DNA of 64,000 bases from Flavobacterium chungbukense (GCF_020805785.1 NZ_JAJGZV010000009.1:114984-178983); one strand, 5' to 3'. Shown: positions 15,578-24,167, numbered from the stretch's first letter. Notes: generated from the sequence alone by a model not told the origin. Translations and numbers: made by a program.

Positions 15578-16975
15578 ATGAAAAAAAGCAGTCTTTGGTC
15601 CTTACGATTAGGTTTTTCAGGAAAACAAACTTCGCAAATTGAAAAACTCGGCTTAGAAAAATTTCTAAAGCAATCTTATAATTCGAAATTTGATAAAACA
15701 CTACCAGACTTTCTGCAAGATCAGCCTAAAACAACTTTAGAGTTGAAGCAAGTTCGGGAAATCATCAAAAATTCAAATCCTGAAACCAAAAAGGAAATTC
15801 AGAAAAAAGAAAATCAAGCGACTGCCGAATTCAAAAAATGGTGGATTGCCAAAATGCGTAATGATGAATTTCCGTTGCGCGAAAACATGGTTTGTTTCTG
15901 GCACAATCATTTTGTTTCTACTTCTCAAAAAGTAAAAATCAATTACTGGATTTATAAGCATAATATGATTTTACGTGAAAATGCTTTTGGCAATTTTAAA
16001 GAATTAACCAAGCAGATTTTAAAATCAAATGCCATGGTTCGGTATCTCGACAATGGTGACAATAAAAAAGGAAAAGTAAACGAAAACCTAAGTCGTGAAT
16101 TACTTGAACTATTCACAATCGGAATTGGAAATTATACCGAAGAAGATATTAAAAACGGCGCAAAAGCTTTGGCTGGTTTAAATGTTGGAGATGAAGGAGC
16201 AGTTTACAGAAAAAATATAGAAGATAATAGCGATAAAACCTATTTCGGAAAAACGGGAAACTGGAAAGTAGATGATCTCGTCGATATTATTTTCGAACAA
16301 AAAAATATTCCGTATCTCATTACCAGAAAAATTCTGAAATGGTTTATTTATGATAATCCGCCCGAAGATTTAGTAGTTTATTATGGGGATTATTTTCGAA
16401 AGCAAAAGTTTGAAATCGAACCTTTATTGACTAAGATCTTTACAGAAGAATTTAAAAAGGAAAACTCTGGAAATAAAATCAAAAATCCGCTGGTTTATAT
16501 TTTACAGCTTTGCGACGAATTGCAAATTCAGAATGTGAATGATGCCGCGATTATGGCTTTTATAAAACAGCAGGGAATGGATTTGTACAATCAAGTAAAT
16601 GTAAAAGGCTGGGACGGTGGGAATTCTTGGCTGACTTCGCAGATTTATCTTCAAAGAAACAATACAGCCGATTTATTATGCAGTGGAAAAAGCCTAAACC
16701 GAAGAGTTTTGAAAACAATGGTAAACGGAGTTGAAAAAGAAAAGTCAGAATATGAAAAAACTCCTGTAAAAGTCGTTTTTGATTCGGACGGAAATAACAA
16801 AACCATTATTTCTGAATTGTCAGACCGTTTATTATTTAATGTTAACGAATCGGCTCAAAAAGATATGGAAAATCTTTTGAAATACGATTTTGATCCCAAA
16901 GATCTACACGCCAATTTTGCAGTGGTGAGACTTTTTAATTACATCACTAAACTTCCAGAATATCAATTAATCTAA
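15578..16975 (+). CDS. DUF1800 domain-containing protein
   Basis: A 465-aa protein matching the DUF1800 family throughout: LRLGFSGKQTSQIEKLGLEK at the N-terminus, then the well-conserved WWIAKMRNDEFPLRENMVCF, FWHNHFVSTSQKVK, and VNENLSRELLELFTIGIGNY. The family is secreted or periplasmic in many bacteria, but no clear signal peptide is present here. Function is unknown; DUF1800 genes are very commonly paired with DUF1501 genes, as here, where the partner starts 12 nt downstream. Confidence 0.9.
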   Translation: MKKSSLWSLRLGFSGKQTSQIEKLGLEKFLKQSYNSKFDKTLPDFLQDQPKTTLELKQVREIIKNSNPETKKEIQKKENQATAEFKKWWIAKMRNDEFPLRENMVCFWHNHFVSTSQKVKINYWIYKHNMILRENAFGNFKELTKQILKSNAMVRYLDNGDNKKGKVNENLSRELLELFTIGIGNYTEEDIKNGAKALAGLNVGDEGAVYRKNIEDNSDKTYFGKTGNWKVDDLVDIIFEQKNIPYLITRKILKWFIYDNPPEDLVVYYGDYFRKQKFEIEPLLTKIFTEEFKKENSGNKIKNPLVYILQLCDELQIQNVNDAAIMAFIKQQGMDLYNQVNVKGWDGGNSWLTSQIYLQRNNTADLLCSGKSLNRRVLKTMVNGVEKEKSEYEKTPVKVVFDSDGNNKTIISELSDRLLFNVNESAQKDMENLLKYDFDPKDLHANFAVVRLFNYITKLPEYQLI

Positions 16976-16987
16976 AAAGCAGTAATC

Positions 16988-18154
16988 ATGAACAGAAGAA
17001 ATTTTCTAACATTGACAGGAACTTTTACAGGCGGATTGCTTGTACTTCCTGATTTTTTACACGCTTTTGGTTCTCAGAACAATTTGGTTGTGGGAGAACA
17101 ATGCATTGTTTTTGTCCAGTTAAATGGAGGAAACGATGGTTTAAATACTTTTATTCCATACGATGATCCTTTATATTATGATTTGCGAACTAAGATTGCT
17201 TTAAATAAAGATGCAGTTGTCGGGAAGAATAAAGGAATGGCATTTCATCCTTCATTAAAGGATTTTGCCCAAATGCAGCAAAACGGAGATTTAACGGTAA
17301 TTCAGAATGTGGGTTATCCAGAACCGATTCGTTCGCATTTTAGAAGTCAGGAAATTTGGCAGACTGCAACGGATTCTAATAAATATATAAATGAAGGCTG
17401 GCTCGGAAGATTTCTGGATTTGCAATGCAATGGACATCAGGCAACGGCGGGAATCAATTTAGATTCAATTGATAATCTGGCTTTAAAAGGAGTCGAACCG
17501 AATTTTATAACGGTAAAAGATCCAGATCGTTTTAAGGTAAAATCAAAAGAAGAGAATGTGACATTATCTAAAAATCCGCATTTAGATTTTGTTCGAAAAA
17601 TTGCCAATTCGGTTACCGAAGGTTCAGATGAAATCCAGAAAGCTTTGGCAAAATCTAAAACAGAAATCAGTTACCCGAAAACAGAATTATCTAAAAACCT
17701 AGAATGGATTGCGCGATTGATAAAAGGAAATCTAAATTCAAAAGTGTATTATACGTCTCTGAACGGATTTGATACGCACGACAATCAGCTTTCCATTCAC
17801 GAACGAAAACTGACAGATTTAAACGATTCTTTATTTAGTTTTTATTCTGATTTAAAAGAAGCGAAGTTATTGCAAAATGTTACAGTAGTCGTTTTCTCTG
17901 AATTCGGAAGACGTGTAAAAGATAACGGTAACGGAACCGATCACGGAACTGCTGCGCCAATGTTTATTATAGGAGGAAATAATAAAGGAACAATTTTAGG
18001 CAAAAATCCAAATCTTGCAGACTTAGAAAACGGCGATTTAAAATATGAAATAGATTTTAGAAGTGTGTACGCTTCTTTATTAAAAGAAAAAATGAATTTC
18101 GATTATGCTAAAATTGGTATTTCGAATAAACCGGTTTCAGGGTTGTTTGCATAA
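16988..18154 (+). CDS. DUF1501 domain-containing protein (alkaline phosphatase/sulfatase-fold)
   Basis: A 388-aa exported protein. The N-terminus MNRRNFLTLTGTFTGG is a twin-arginine-type signal followed by a hydrophobic run (LLVLPDFLHAF), suggesting Tat export of a folded protein. DUF1501 hallmarks are VQLNGGNDGLNTFIPYDD, GFDTHDNQ, VVVFSEFGRRVKDNGNGTDH and GTAAPMFIIGG, which correspond to the metal-site segments of the alkaline-phosphatase superfamily. Substrate unknown. It forms an operon with the DUF1800 gene. Confidence 0.9.
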   Translation: MNRRNFLTLTGTFTGGLLVLPDFLHAFGSQNNLVVGEQCIVFVQLNGGNDGLNTFIPYDDPLYYDLRTKIALNKDAVVGKNKGMAFHPSLKDFAQMQQNGDLTVIQNVGYPEPIRSHFRSQEIWQTATDSNKYINEGWLGRFLDLQCNGHQATAGINLDSIDNLALKGVEPNFITVKDPDRFKVKSKEENVTLSKNPHLDFVRKIANSVTEGSDEIQKALAKSKTEISYPKTELSKNLEWIARLIKGNLNSKVYYTSLNGFDTHDNQLSIHERKLTDLNDSLFSFYSDLKEAKLLQNVTVVVFSEFGRRVKDNGNGTDHGTAAPMFIIGGNNKGTILGKNPNLADLENGDLKYEIDFRSVYASLLKEKMNFDYAKIGISNKPVSGLFA

Positions 18155-18162
18155 TTGCAATC

Positions 18163-18268
18163 TTGTCATTTCGACTGAAAGGAGAAATCACACTAGAAAT
18201 TCTACATAGTATATTGCCAATCTTTGTCGATTTACGAGTGTGATTTCTCCTTTCAGTCGAAATGACAA
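18163..18268. repeat. Long inverted-repeat element with conserved loop core, copy 1
   Basis: The arms 18163-18194 and 18237-18268 are perfect 32-bp inverted repeats (beginning TTGTCATTTCGACTGAAAGG) around a 42-nt loop that contains GCCAATCTTTGTCGA (18216-18230). Related elements lie at 37501-37606 and 40178-40278, the latter with the loop core inverted. There is no transposase, so this is a MITE- or REP-like non-coding element. Confidence 0.88.
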
Positions 18269-18329
18269 AAACACGTAGTAATCTGTGAAATTAGATTTAA
18301 TTGCACAGAGATTTGGGCTAATTCTTGAA

Positions 18330-18360
18330 TTGCTTCGCCTATTCGCTATCGCTCGGGTCG
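18330..18360. repeat. CTTCGCCTRTTCGCTATCGCTCG repeat word
   Basis: GCTTCGCCTATTCGCTATCG (from 18332) recurs with one change at 24170-24194 and partly in inverted form at 62934-62947 (CGAGCGATAGCGAA). It is a further short interspersed word. The rest of 18269-18500 shows only CTCAGAACCTCAG-type filler similar to that at 15471-15500. Confidence 0.5.
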
Positions 18361-18510
18361 TGGCGAAAAAACCTTAGTCCCTTAGCATCTCAGAACCTCA
18401 GAACCTCAATTCAATATTCTCATTTTAAGCCCATATTTTTATATTATCATACAAAACCTGCTAAATTTGTTAAGAAATCCTTTTTTGTTTCATAAAATGC
18501 AATCTTTTTT

Positions 18511-18540
18511 TTGGTGCACTAAAAATAATTTATACATTCG
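18511..18540 (+). promoter_or_regulatory. Promoter of the aromatic amino acid operon leader
   Basis: TTG at 18511-18513, a 19-nt spacer and TACATTCG at 18533-18540 (one mismatch to TAnnTTTG) place transcription start about 25 nt before the leader-peptide ATG at 18570. Confidence 0.6.
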
Positions 18541-18569
18541 CAGAGAATTTACAAAATAACACAAACAAA

Positions 18570-18650
18570 ATGGCAACTAACCGTTTTTATTTTAGCAACA
18601 ACTTTTATTTCTTCTTTAGTAGAAGTGAGGATTGTGCTATGGTTATTTGA
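18570..18650 (+). CDS. Phe/Tyr-rich leader peptide of the pheA operon
   Basis: A 26-codon ORF: MATNRFYFSNNFYFFFSRSE followed by DCAMVI. It contains six Phe and two Tyr codons, clustered as FYF (18585-18593) and FYFFF (18603-18617), directly upstream of a terminator and of prephenate dehydratase. This is the signature of a ribosome-mediated attenuator leader sensing charged tRNA-Phe (and tRNA-Tyr). Its last codons (GAG GAT TGT) encode the antiterminator strand described separately. The ORF is too short for ordinary gene calling, but the codon bias toward the end products is far from chance. Confidence 0.85.
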   Translation: MATNRFYFSNNFYFFFSRSEDCAMVI

Positions 18651-18687
18651 AAAATATAAAAGACAAATAAAACTAATATACAATCCT
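18628..18687 (+). promoter_or_regulatory. Antiterminator pairing of the pheA attenuator
   Basis: AGGATTGT (18628-18635, inside the leader ORF) is exactly complementary to ACAATCCT (18680-18687), which includes the 5' part of the terminator stem. The two pairings are mutually exclusive. A ribosome stalled at the early Phe/Tyr codons leaves 18628-18635 free, so the antiterminator forms and transcription continues. A ribosome reaching the stop codon covers it, so the terminator forms. Confidence 0.75.
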
Positions 18688-18710
18688 GATGCAAATCAGG
18701 ATTTTTTTTT
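18682..18710 (+). terminator. Attenuator terminator ahead of pheA
   Basis: AATCCTGAT (18682-18690) and ATCAGGATT (18695-18703) form a 9-bp stem closed by a GCAA tetraloop and followed by a T-run to 18710. The pheA start codon is only seven nt further on, so this is a leader terminator rather than the end of an upstream gene. Confidence 0.88.
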
Positions 18711-18716
18711 GAATAT

Positions 18717-19544
18717 ATGACAACGAAAATTGCAATACAAGGTATTAAAGGATCATTTCATCATCAGGTTGTGAAGGAGTATTTCTCTGAAAATGTGGAT
18801 ATTGATGAATGTTTGTCTTTTGAAGAATTGATCGACAGCCTTATTGCCGGAAAATCTGATCAGGCCGTTATGGCGATCGAAAATTCTATTGCAGGGCCAA
18901 TTATTCCGAATTATGCTTTGATTGACAAGAATAATTTACACATCATTGGAGAGCATTATTTAAATATTCAGCAGAATTTAATGGCTTTAAAAGGTCAGAA
19001 AATTGAAGATATAAAAGAAGTTCATTCGCACCCAATGGCACTTTTGCAGTGTATGGATTTCCTGAAACAATATCCAAACATCAAATTGATTGAAGATAAA
19101 GATACAGCTGAAACAGCGAGAAGAATTCAGGAGAAACAATTAACCGGAATTGCTGCAATTGCAAGTGTAACGGCTTCTGAAATGTATAATTTAGATATTA
19201 TTGTGTCTTCAATTCAAACAATTAAAAACAATATGACGCGTTTCGTAATCATTAAAAAGCAAAATTCATTTTTGCCAGAAAGCGAAATCAATAGAGCGTC
19301 AATCAAATTTGAATTGGATCACAAAAGAGGAAGTTTAGCAGCAGTTTTGAATGTAATGAGCGATTGCAAATTGAATTTGACAAAAATCCAGTCGCTTCCA
19401 AAAATTGAAACACCTTGGAAATATTCATTCTTCGTAGATGTGACATTTGAGAAATACGAAGATTTTGCAAAAGCCAAAGCGTTATTAAATATCATGGCAG
19501 AGTATTTTAAAGTATTAGGAGAATATAAGAATACGAGACCATAA
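18717..19544 (+). CDS. pheA: Prephenate dehydratase
   Basis: Converts prephenate to phenylpyruvate, the committed step to phenylalanine. The 275-aa length fits a monofunctional dehydratase with C-terminal ACT domain (no fused chorismate mutase, which is instead on the DAHP synthase here). Motifs: AIQGIKGSFHHQVVKEYF at the N-terminus, AVMAIENSIAGPI, HSHPMALLQC, and NMTRFVII with the conserved T-R-F of the catalytic site. The ACT domain begins near residue 190 (IKFELDHKRGSLAAVLNVM), so feedback by Phe is likely. First gene of the attenuated operon. Confidence 0.94.
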   Translation: MTTKIAIQGIKGSFHHQVVKEYFSENVDIDECLSFEELIDSLIAGKSDQAVMAIENSIAGPIIPNYALIDKNNLHIIGEHYLNIQQNLMALKGQKIEDIKEVHSHPMALLQCMDFLKQYPNIKLIEDKDTAETARRIQEKQLTGIAAIASVTASEMYNLDIIVSSIQTIKNNMTRFVIIKKQNSFLPESEINRASIKFELDHKRGSLAAVLNVMSDCKLNLTKIQSLPKIETPWKYSFFVDVTFEKYEDFAKAKALLNIMAEYFKVLGEYKNTRP

Positions 19545-19581
19545 AGAGGAAATTTCAATTTTTTAAAATTCCAAATTCCAA

Positions 19582-19617
19582 TTGTCAGGCTGAGCGATCC
19601 CGAAGCTTCGGGAGAAG
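19582..19617. repeat. TTGTCAGGCTGAGCG repeat fragment with 16-bp palindrome
   Basis: TTGTCAGGCTGAGCG (from 19583) is followed by TCCCGAAGCTTCGGGA (19598-19613), a perfect palindrome. The first word recurs at 20882-20896 in the next spacer of the same operon. GATCCCGAAGCTTCG occurs again near 36129. Confidence 0.55.
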
Positions 19618-19694
19618 CCCGCAAAGTTAGAAAGTTAAAATGAGCATAAAGCTTAAGGCCTAAAGCCTAAAGCATTTTTTAATAAAAAATAGAA

Positions 19695-20840
19695 ATGATT
19701 ACAACAGCAAAACGATTAGACACAGTTGAAGAATACTACTTCTCATCAAAATTGAGAGAAGTTCGTCAGTTGATGTCTGAAGGAAAATCGATCATCAATA
19801 TGGGAATTGGAAGCCCTGATTTGAGTCCGTCAAAAGCAGTAATTGAAGCAGTCGCTGCGGCAATTCAAGATGAAAACGGACATGGTTATCAAAGCTATCA
19901 GGGATTACCGGAAATGAGACAGGCGATGGCAGATTTTTATCGTGATCAGTTTGGTGTTGAAGTGAATCCGAATAATGAGATTTTACCTCTTATGGGTTCG
20001 AAAGAAGGAATTATGCACATCTCGTTAGCATTTTTAAATGAAGGCGATCACGTTTTAATTCCGAATCCAGGTTATCCAACTTATACTTCGGTAACCAATT
20101 TGGTTCAAGCAGTTCCGGTTTATTATGATTTGAAAGAAGAGAATGGATGGGAACCAGATTTTGAAGCTCTTGAAAAATTAGATCTTTCGAAAGTAAAAAT
20201 TATGTGGCTGGGTTATCCGCACATGCCAACAGGAGCGAGAGGAAGTTTAGCGTTATTTGAAAAATTGGTTGCTTTTGCTAAAAAACACAATATATTATTG
20301 ATCAACGACAATCCATATAGTTTTGTTTTGAATGATAATCCGATGAGTTTATTGCAGGTTGAAGGAGCAAAAGAGGTGGCTTTAGAATTGAATTCGCTTA
20401 GTAAAACGTTCAACATGGCTGGCTGGAGAGTCGGAATGGTTTTAGGAAATGCTGAAATTATCGATGCGGTTCTAAAAGTAAAAAGCAACATGGACAGCGG
20501 AATGTTCTACGGAATTCAGAAAGGAGCTATTGCAGCGTTAAAATGTGATAAATCTTGGTTTGAAGATCAAAACAAAATTTACAGACGCCGTAGAGAATTG
20601 ACGGAGAAACTAGCAGAAAAATTAAACTGCAAAGTGTATAAAGAAGGAGTTGGACTTTTCGTTTGGGCGAAATTACCAGAAGGAATTGAATCAGCAGAAA
20701 AGTTCATTGACGAAATATTATACCAGAAACATATTTTCATTACACCGGGAACAATCTTCGGAAGCAATGGCGAAGGATATATCAGATTCTCATTGTGTGT
20801 GAAAGAAGAAAAAGTACAAGAAGCGATAGACCGATTTTAG
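19695..20840 (+). CDS. Class I/II PLP aminotransferase (aromatic operon)
   Basis: A 381-aa fold-type I aminotransferase. SLSKTFNMAGWRVGMVLGN carries the PLP-binding Lys in the S-x-S-K-x-F-N-M-x-G-W-R signature; GSPDLSPSKAV, GHGYQSYQGLPEMRQAMADF and NPGYPTYTSV are the other conserved blocks. Position between prephenate dehydratase and prephenate dehydrogenase implies transamination of phenylpyruvate and hydroxyphenylpyruvate to Phe and Tyr. Some relatives act on other keto acids (for example LL-diaminopimelate aminotransferase), so the assignment is from context. Confidence 0.88.
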   Translation: MITTAKRLDTVEEYYFSSKLREVRQLMSEGKSIINMGIGSPDLSPSKAVIEAVAAAIQDENGHGYQSYQGLPEMRQAMADFYRDQFGVEVNPNNEILPLMGSKEGIMHISLAFLNEGDHVLIPNPGYPTYTSVTNLVQAVPVYYDLKEENGWEPDFEALEKLDLSKVKIMWLGYPHMPTGARGSLALFEKLVAFAKKHNILLINDNPYSFVLNDNPMSLLQVEGAKEVALELNSLSKTFNMAGWRVGMVLGNAEIIDAVLKVKSNMDSGMFYGIQKGAIAALKCDKSWFEDQNKIYRRRRELTEKLAEKLNCKVYKEGVGLFVWAKLPEGIESAEKFIDEILYQKHIFITPGTIFGSNGEGYIRFSLCVKEEKVQEAIDRF

Positions 20841-20881
20841 TATTAAGATTATAGAACCAAGAGCCAAGACTCCTTAACTAT

Positions 20882-20907
20882 TGTCAGGCTGAGCGAAGTC
20901 GAAGCCT
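20882..20907. repeat. TTGTCAGGCTGAGCGAAGTCGAAG repeat fragment
   Basis: TTGTCAGGCTGAGCGAAGTC (from 20882) is the second copy of the word found at 19583. It lies in the 112-nt gap between the aminotransferase and tyrA genes, so it was presumably acquired inside a running operon. Confidence 0.5.
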
Positions 20908-20952
20908 TTCTAGTTGGAATTTGGAATTTAAAACTTGGAATTTTAAAAAATT

Positions 20953-21813
20953 ATGAAAGTATACGTAATAGGAATAGGGTTAATAGGTGGTTCGATGGTG
21001 TTAGACATCAAAGGACGTTATCCTGATGCGACTATTTTAGGAATCGACAGTAATGAGGAGCATTTAAAGCAGGCAATTGAATTAGGAGTTATTGACGAAG
21101 CAGGAAGTTTTGAAGATTTGCAAAAAGCCGATTTTGTAATTGTTTCCGTTCCAGTAGATGTGGCGCTAACAGTTTTGCCAAAAGTTTTGGATGCAGTTGG
21201 AGATAAAACAATTGTTTTTGAGGTTGGATCGACTAAAAAACCAATTTGCGATGCGGTTGCCAATCATTCTAAGAGAAGAAACTTTATTGCTACACATCCA
21301 ATAGCAGGAACAGAGTTTTCTGGACCATCGGCAGCAATAAGAGGTTTGTTTCAAGGAAAGACAAACATAATCTGTGAAGTCGAAAAGACAGCTTTTAAAT
21401 TGCAGGAGAAAGCATTGAATCTTTTTACTTCAATCGGAATGAGAATTCGATATATGGATCCCGTTTCACACGATAAGCACATTGCTTACGTTTCGCATCT
21501 ATCGCACATTAGTTCGTTTATGCTCGGTAAAACGGTAATGAATAAGGAAAAAGACGAACAGGATATTTTTGATATGGCGGGAAGTGGATTTGAAAGCACC
21601 GTTCGTTTAGCAAAAAGTTCGCCCGCCATGTGGACACCGATTTTTAAGCAGAATAAAGAACACGTTCTGGAAACATTAGAAGCATATATTTCAAACCTAA
21701 GTCGGTTTAGGGATTTGCTGAAAGAAGAAGATTATAATGCCATTTTTGAAGAAATGGAAAGCACAAATAAAATAAAAGAAATACTAAACGGATTAACAAC
21801 AACTAAAAAGTAA
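20953..21813 (+). CDS. tyrA: Prephenate dehydrogenase
   Basis: Oxidatively decarboxylates prephenate to 4-hydroxyphenylpyruvate in tyrosine synthesis. The 286-aa protein opens with the NAD-binding Rossmann motif VIGIGLIGGSMVLDIKG. THPIAGTEFSGPSAA contains the catalytic-site His, and HDKHIAYVSHLSHISSF follows with the second conserved His block in the helical dimerisation domain. No ACT domain is fused. It is 12 nt upstream of the DAHP synthase gene. Confidence 0.93.
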   Translation: MKVYVIGIGLIGGSMVLDIKGRYPDATILGIDSNEEHLKQAIELGVIDEAGSFEDLQKADFVIVSVPVDVALTVLPKVLDAVGDKTIVFEVGSTKKPICDAVANHSKRRNFIATHPIAGTEFSGPSAAIRGLFQGKTNIICEVEKTAFKLQEKALNLFTSIGMRIRYMDPVSHDKHIAYVSHLSHISSFMLGKTVMNKEKDEQDIFDMAGSGFESTVRLAKSSPAMWTPIFKQNKEHVLETLEAYISNLSRFRDLLKEEDYNAIFEEMESTNKIKEILNGLTTTKK

Positions 21814-21825
21814 ATTAGAATAAAG

Positions 21826-22908
21826 ATGGAAAATAAGAAAGAAATGAGAAAGTGGTTAGAAGATTTCAATTTAAATCACCCACTTGTGATAGCAGGACCA
21901 TGTAGTGCAGAAACAGAAGATCAAGTATTGAAAATTGCTCATGAATTGAAAGATTCAAAAGTTAGTGTATTCAGAGCTGGAATCTGGAAACCAAGAACAC
22001 GTCCAGGAGGATTTGAAGGTGTTGGAGAAATTGGTTTGAAATGGTTACAAAAAGCAAAAGCTGAAACTGGTTTATTAATGGGTACTGAAGTTGCAACTGC
22101 AGCACACTGTAAACTAGCTTTAGAACATGATATCGACGTTTTATGGGTTGGTGCTCGTACAACTGCAAACCCTTTCGCGGTTCAAGAAATTGCTGATACT
22201 TTAAAAGGAACTGATAAAATCGTTTTGGTTAAAAATCCAGTAAACCCAGATTTAGCCTTATGGTTAGGTGGTGTTGAGCGTTTACACATGGCTGGAATCG
22301 AGAAATTAGGAGTTATTCACAGAGGTTTCTCTACTTACGAGAAAACAAAATACAGAAACATTCCAGAATGGCAAATTGCTATCGAATTGCAAAATAAATT
22401 CCCTGATTTACCATTAATCATCGATCCATCTCACATTACTGGAGATCGTAAAATGATTTTTGAAGTAACGCAAGAGGCTTTAGATTTGAACTACGATGGT
22501 ATGATTATCGAGACGCACTACGATCCAGATAACGCTTGGTCTGATGCTGCACAGCAAGTTACTCCAGACTCTTTGAAACAAATCATTAAAGATTTGACTA
22601 TCAGAAAAACGGATGATACTACAGATGAGTACAGCCAAAAAATGACAAAATTAAGAGCTAATATCGACGTTTTGGATGCTAACTTATTAGAGTTATTAGG
22701 AAAACGTATGAAAGTTGCTGACGAAATTGGTCAGGTGAAAAAAGATGCAAACGTAGCGATTCTTCAAAACAACCGTTGGAACGAAATCTTAGGAAAAATG
22801 ATTTTGGAAGGTGAGAAAAAAGGTCTTACTGAAGAATTCGTTTTGAAAATGTTCAAAGCAATTCACCAAGAAAGTATTGGTCACCAAGAGAAAATTTTCA
22901 ACGCATAA
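21826..22908 (+). CDS. Bifunctional DAHP synthase (type I-beta)/chorismate mutase
   Basis: Condenses phosphoenolpyruvate and erythrose-4-phosphate to DAHP (first step of the shikimate pathway) and rearranges chorismate to prephenate. The N-terminal KDPG-aldolase-type DAHP synthase covers about residues 15-260: IAGPCSAETEDQVLKIA, FRAGIWKPRTRPGGFEGVGE, PLIIDPSHITGDR and MIIETHYDP. The C-terminal AroQ chorismate mutase covers about 275-360: KLRANIDVLDANLLELLGKR, then VADEIGQVKK. This fusion is known in other bacteria, where the mutase part also mediates feedback. Last gene of the attenuated operon. Confidence 0.94.
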   Translation: MENKKEMRKWLEDFNLNHPLVIAGPCSAETEDQVLKIAHELKDSKVSVFRAGIWKPRTRPGGFEGVGEIGLKWLQKAKAETGLLMGTEVATAAHCKLALEHDIDVLWVGARTTANPFAVQEIADTLKGTDKIVLVKNPVNPDLALWLGGVERLHMAGIEKLGVIHRGFSTYEKTKYRNIPEWQIAIELQNKFPDLPLIIDPSHITGDRKMIFEVTQEALDLNYDGMIIETHYDPDNAWSDAAQQVTPDSLKQIIKDLTIRKTDDTTDEYSQKMTKLRANIDVLDANLLELLGKRMKVADEIGQVKKDANVAILQNNRWNEILGKMILEGEKKGLTEEFVLKMFKAIHQESIGHQEKIFNA

Positions 22909-22914
22909 TTTTCT

Positions 22915-23100
22915 TTAAACCATATAAGTGATATAAGTTAATTTTAGTTTTACAAAATAGTATTTCAAAGTTTTATTATATCACGCATTTTAAAATTAGA
23001 TTGTTTTTTAAAATCCCTATTACTTTGAAAGAAGTGATGGGGATTTTTATTTTCGATATACACCTCCCGTATATTACCTTATATTACTTATATGGTTAAA
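22915..23100. repeat. CATATAAG inverted-repeat element, copy B (around a terminator)
   Basis: TTTAAACCATATAAGTGATA starts the left arm at 22915, and the right arm ends ATTACTTATATGGTTAAA at 23100; the pairing is less exact than in the other copies. About 130 nt lie between the arms, including the aro operon terminator at 23010-23048. Confidence 0.75.
23010..23048 (+). terminator. Terminator of the aromatic operon
   Basis: AAAATCCC with AT/ACTT pairing continues to AAGTGATGGGGATTTT (23032-23047), a long imperfect stem with a T-rich tail, about 100 nt after the DAHP synthase stop. Confidence 0.7.
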
Positions 23101-23110
23101 ATTATTCATT

Positions 23111-23118
23111 TATCTTTG
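23111..23118 (+). promoter_or_regulatory. -7 element upstream of rsgA
   Basis: TATCTTTG is an exact match to the TAnnTTTG -7 box, 48 nt before the rsgA start. The -33 region coincides with the right arm of the CATATAAG element, so no clean TTG is present. Confidence 0.4.
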
Positions 23119-23165
23119 CAGAGGTTTTAAGGTTGAATCTAAAATCAGAAATCTAAAATTAAAGA

Positions 23166-24143
23166 ATGACAGGAATCGTATATAAATCTACAGGAAGCTG
23201 GTACACCGTAAAATCTGAAAAAGGTGATTTTGTGGAATGCCGTATGAAAGGGAAATTTAGAATTAAAGGTATAAAAAGTACCAATCCAATTGCTGTAGGA
23301 GATATTGTCGATTATGAATTGGATGAAACTTCGGATGCCATTACGGGAACGATTCATAATATTCACGAAAGAAAAAATTATATCGTTCGTAAATCGGTCA
23401 ACTTATCAAAGCAGATTCACATTATTGCTTCTAATATCGATCAGGTTTTTTTACTGATTACGATTGATAATCCGCCAACAACAACCAGTTTTATAGATCG
23501 TTTTTTGGTTACTGCAGAAGCATACGGAATTGAAGCGGTTTTGATTTTCAATAAAATAGATACTTTAAACGACCAAACTTTAGACGATCAGCTTTATTTA
23601 CAGCATATTTATCAGGAAATTGGATATAAATGTTTGAGAATTTCTTCAACAGAAAATAAAGGAGTTGACAAATTGAAAGAAATGATGATTGGTAAAGTGA
23701 GTATGTTTTCTGGTCATTCTGGCGTTGGAAAATCGACTTTGGTAAATGCAATGGAACCAAGTCTTCATTTAAAAACTACTGTAATTTCAGAACAAAGCAA
23801 ACAAGGACAGCATACAACTACTTTTGCCGAAATGTATGATTTGTCTTTTGATGCCCGAATTATCGATACTCCAGGGATTAAAGGTTTCGGAATCGTGGAT
23901 ATGGAACCATCCGAAATTAGCGGTTATTTTCCGGAATTCTTCAAATTAAAAGATCAATGTAAATTTAATAACTGTTTGCATAAAGAAGAACCACATTGTG
24001 CCATCAAAGCAGCTTTAGAAAAAGATGAAATCGCTTGGTCCCGCTACAACAGTTATCTTAAAATTCTGGAAGGTGATGAAGAGCATTACAGAACCGATAC
24101 TTACGGTGAAGATCGTGCAGCGAGCGATGAAACGAGAAAATAA
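23166..24143 (+). CDS. rsgA: Ribosome small subunit-dependent GTPase A
   Basis: A circularly permuted GTPase assisting late 30S maturation, 325 aa. Domain order: N-terminal OB fold (GIVYKSTGSWYTVKSEKGDF), then GTPase with permuted motifs G4 FNKIDTL, G1 SGHSGVGKSTLVNAM, G3 DTPGIKGFG, and a C-terminal zinc finger with CKFNNCLHKEEPHCAI. All expected residues are present. It stands downstream of a terminator and upstream of dtd by 185 nt. Confidence 0.96.
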   Translation: MTGIVYKSTGSWYTVKSEKGDFVECRMKGKFRIKGIKSTNPIAVGDIVDYELDETSDAITGTIHNIHERKNYIVRKSVNLSKQIHIIASNIDQVFLLITIDNPPTTTSFIDRFLVTAEAYGIEAVLIFNKIDTLNDQTLDDQLYLQHIYQEIGYKCLRISSTENKGVDKLKEMMIGKVSMFSGHSGVGKSTLVNAMEPSLHLKTTVISEQSKQGQHTTTFAEMYDLSFDARIIDTPGIKGFGIVDMEPSEISGYFPEFFKLKDQCKFNNCLHKEEPHCAIKAALEKDEIAWSRYNSYLKILEGDEEHYRTDTYGEDRAASDETRK

Positions 24144-24167
24144 AAAAAGAAATTCCAATTTTTTAAA

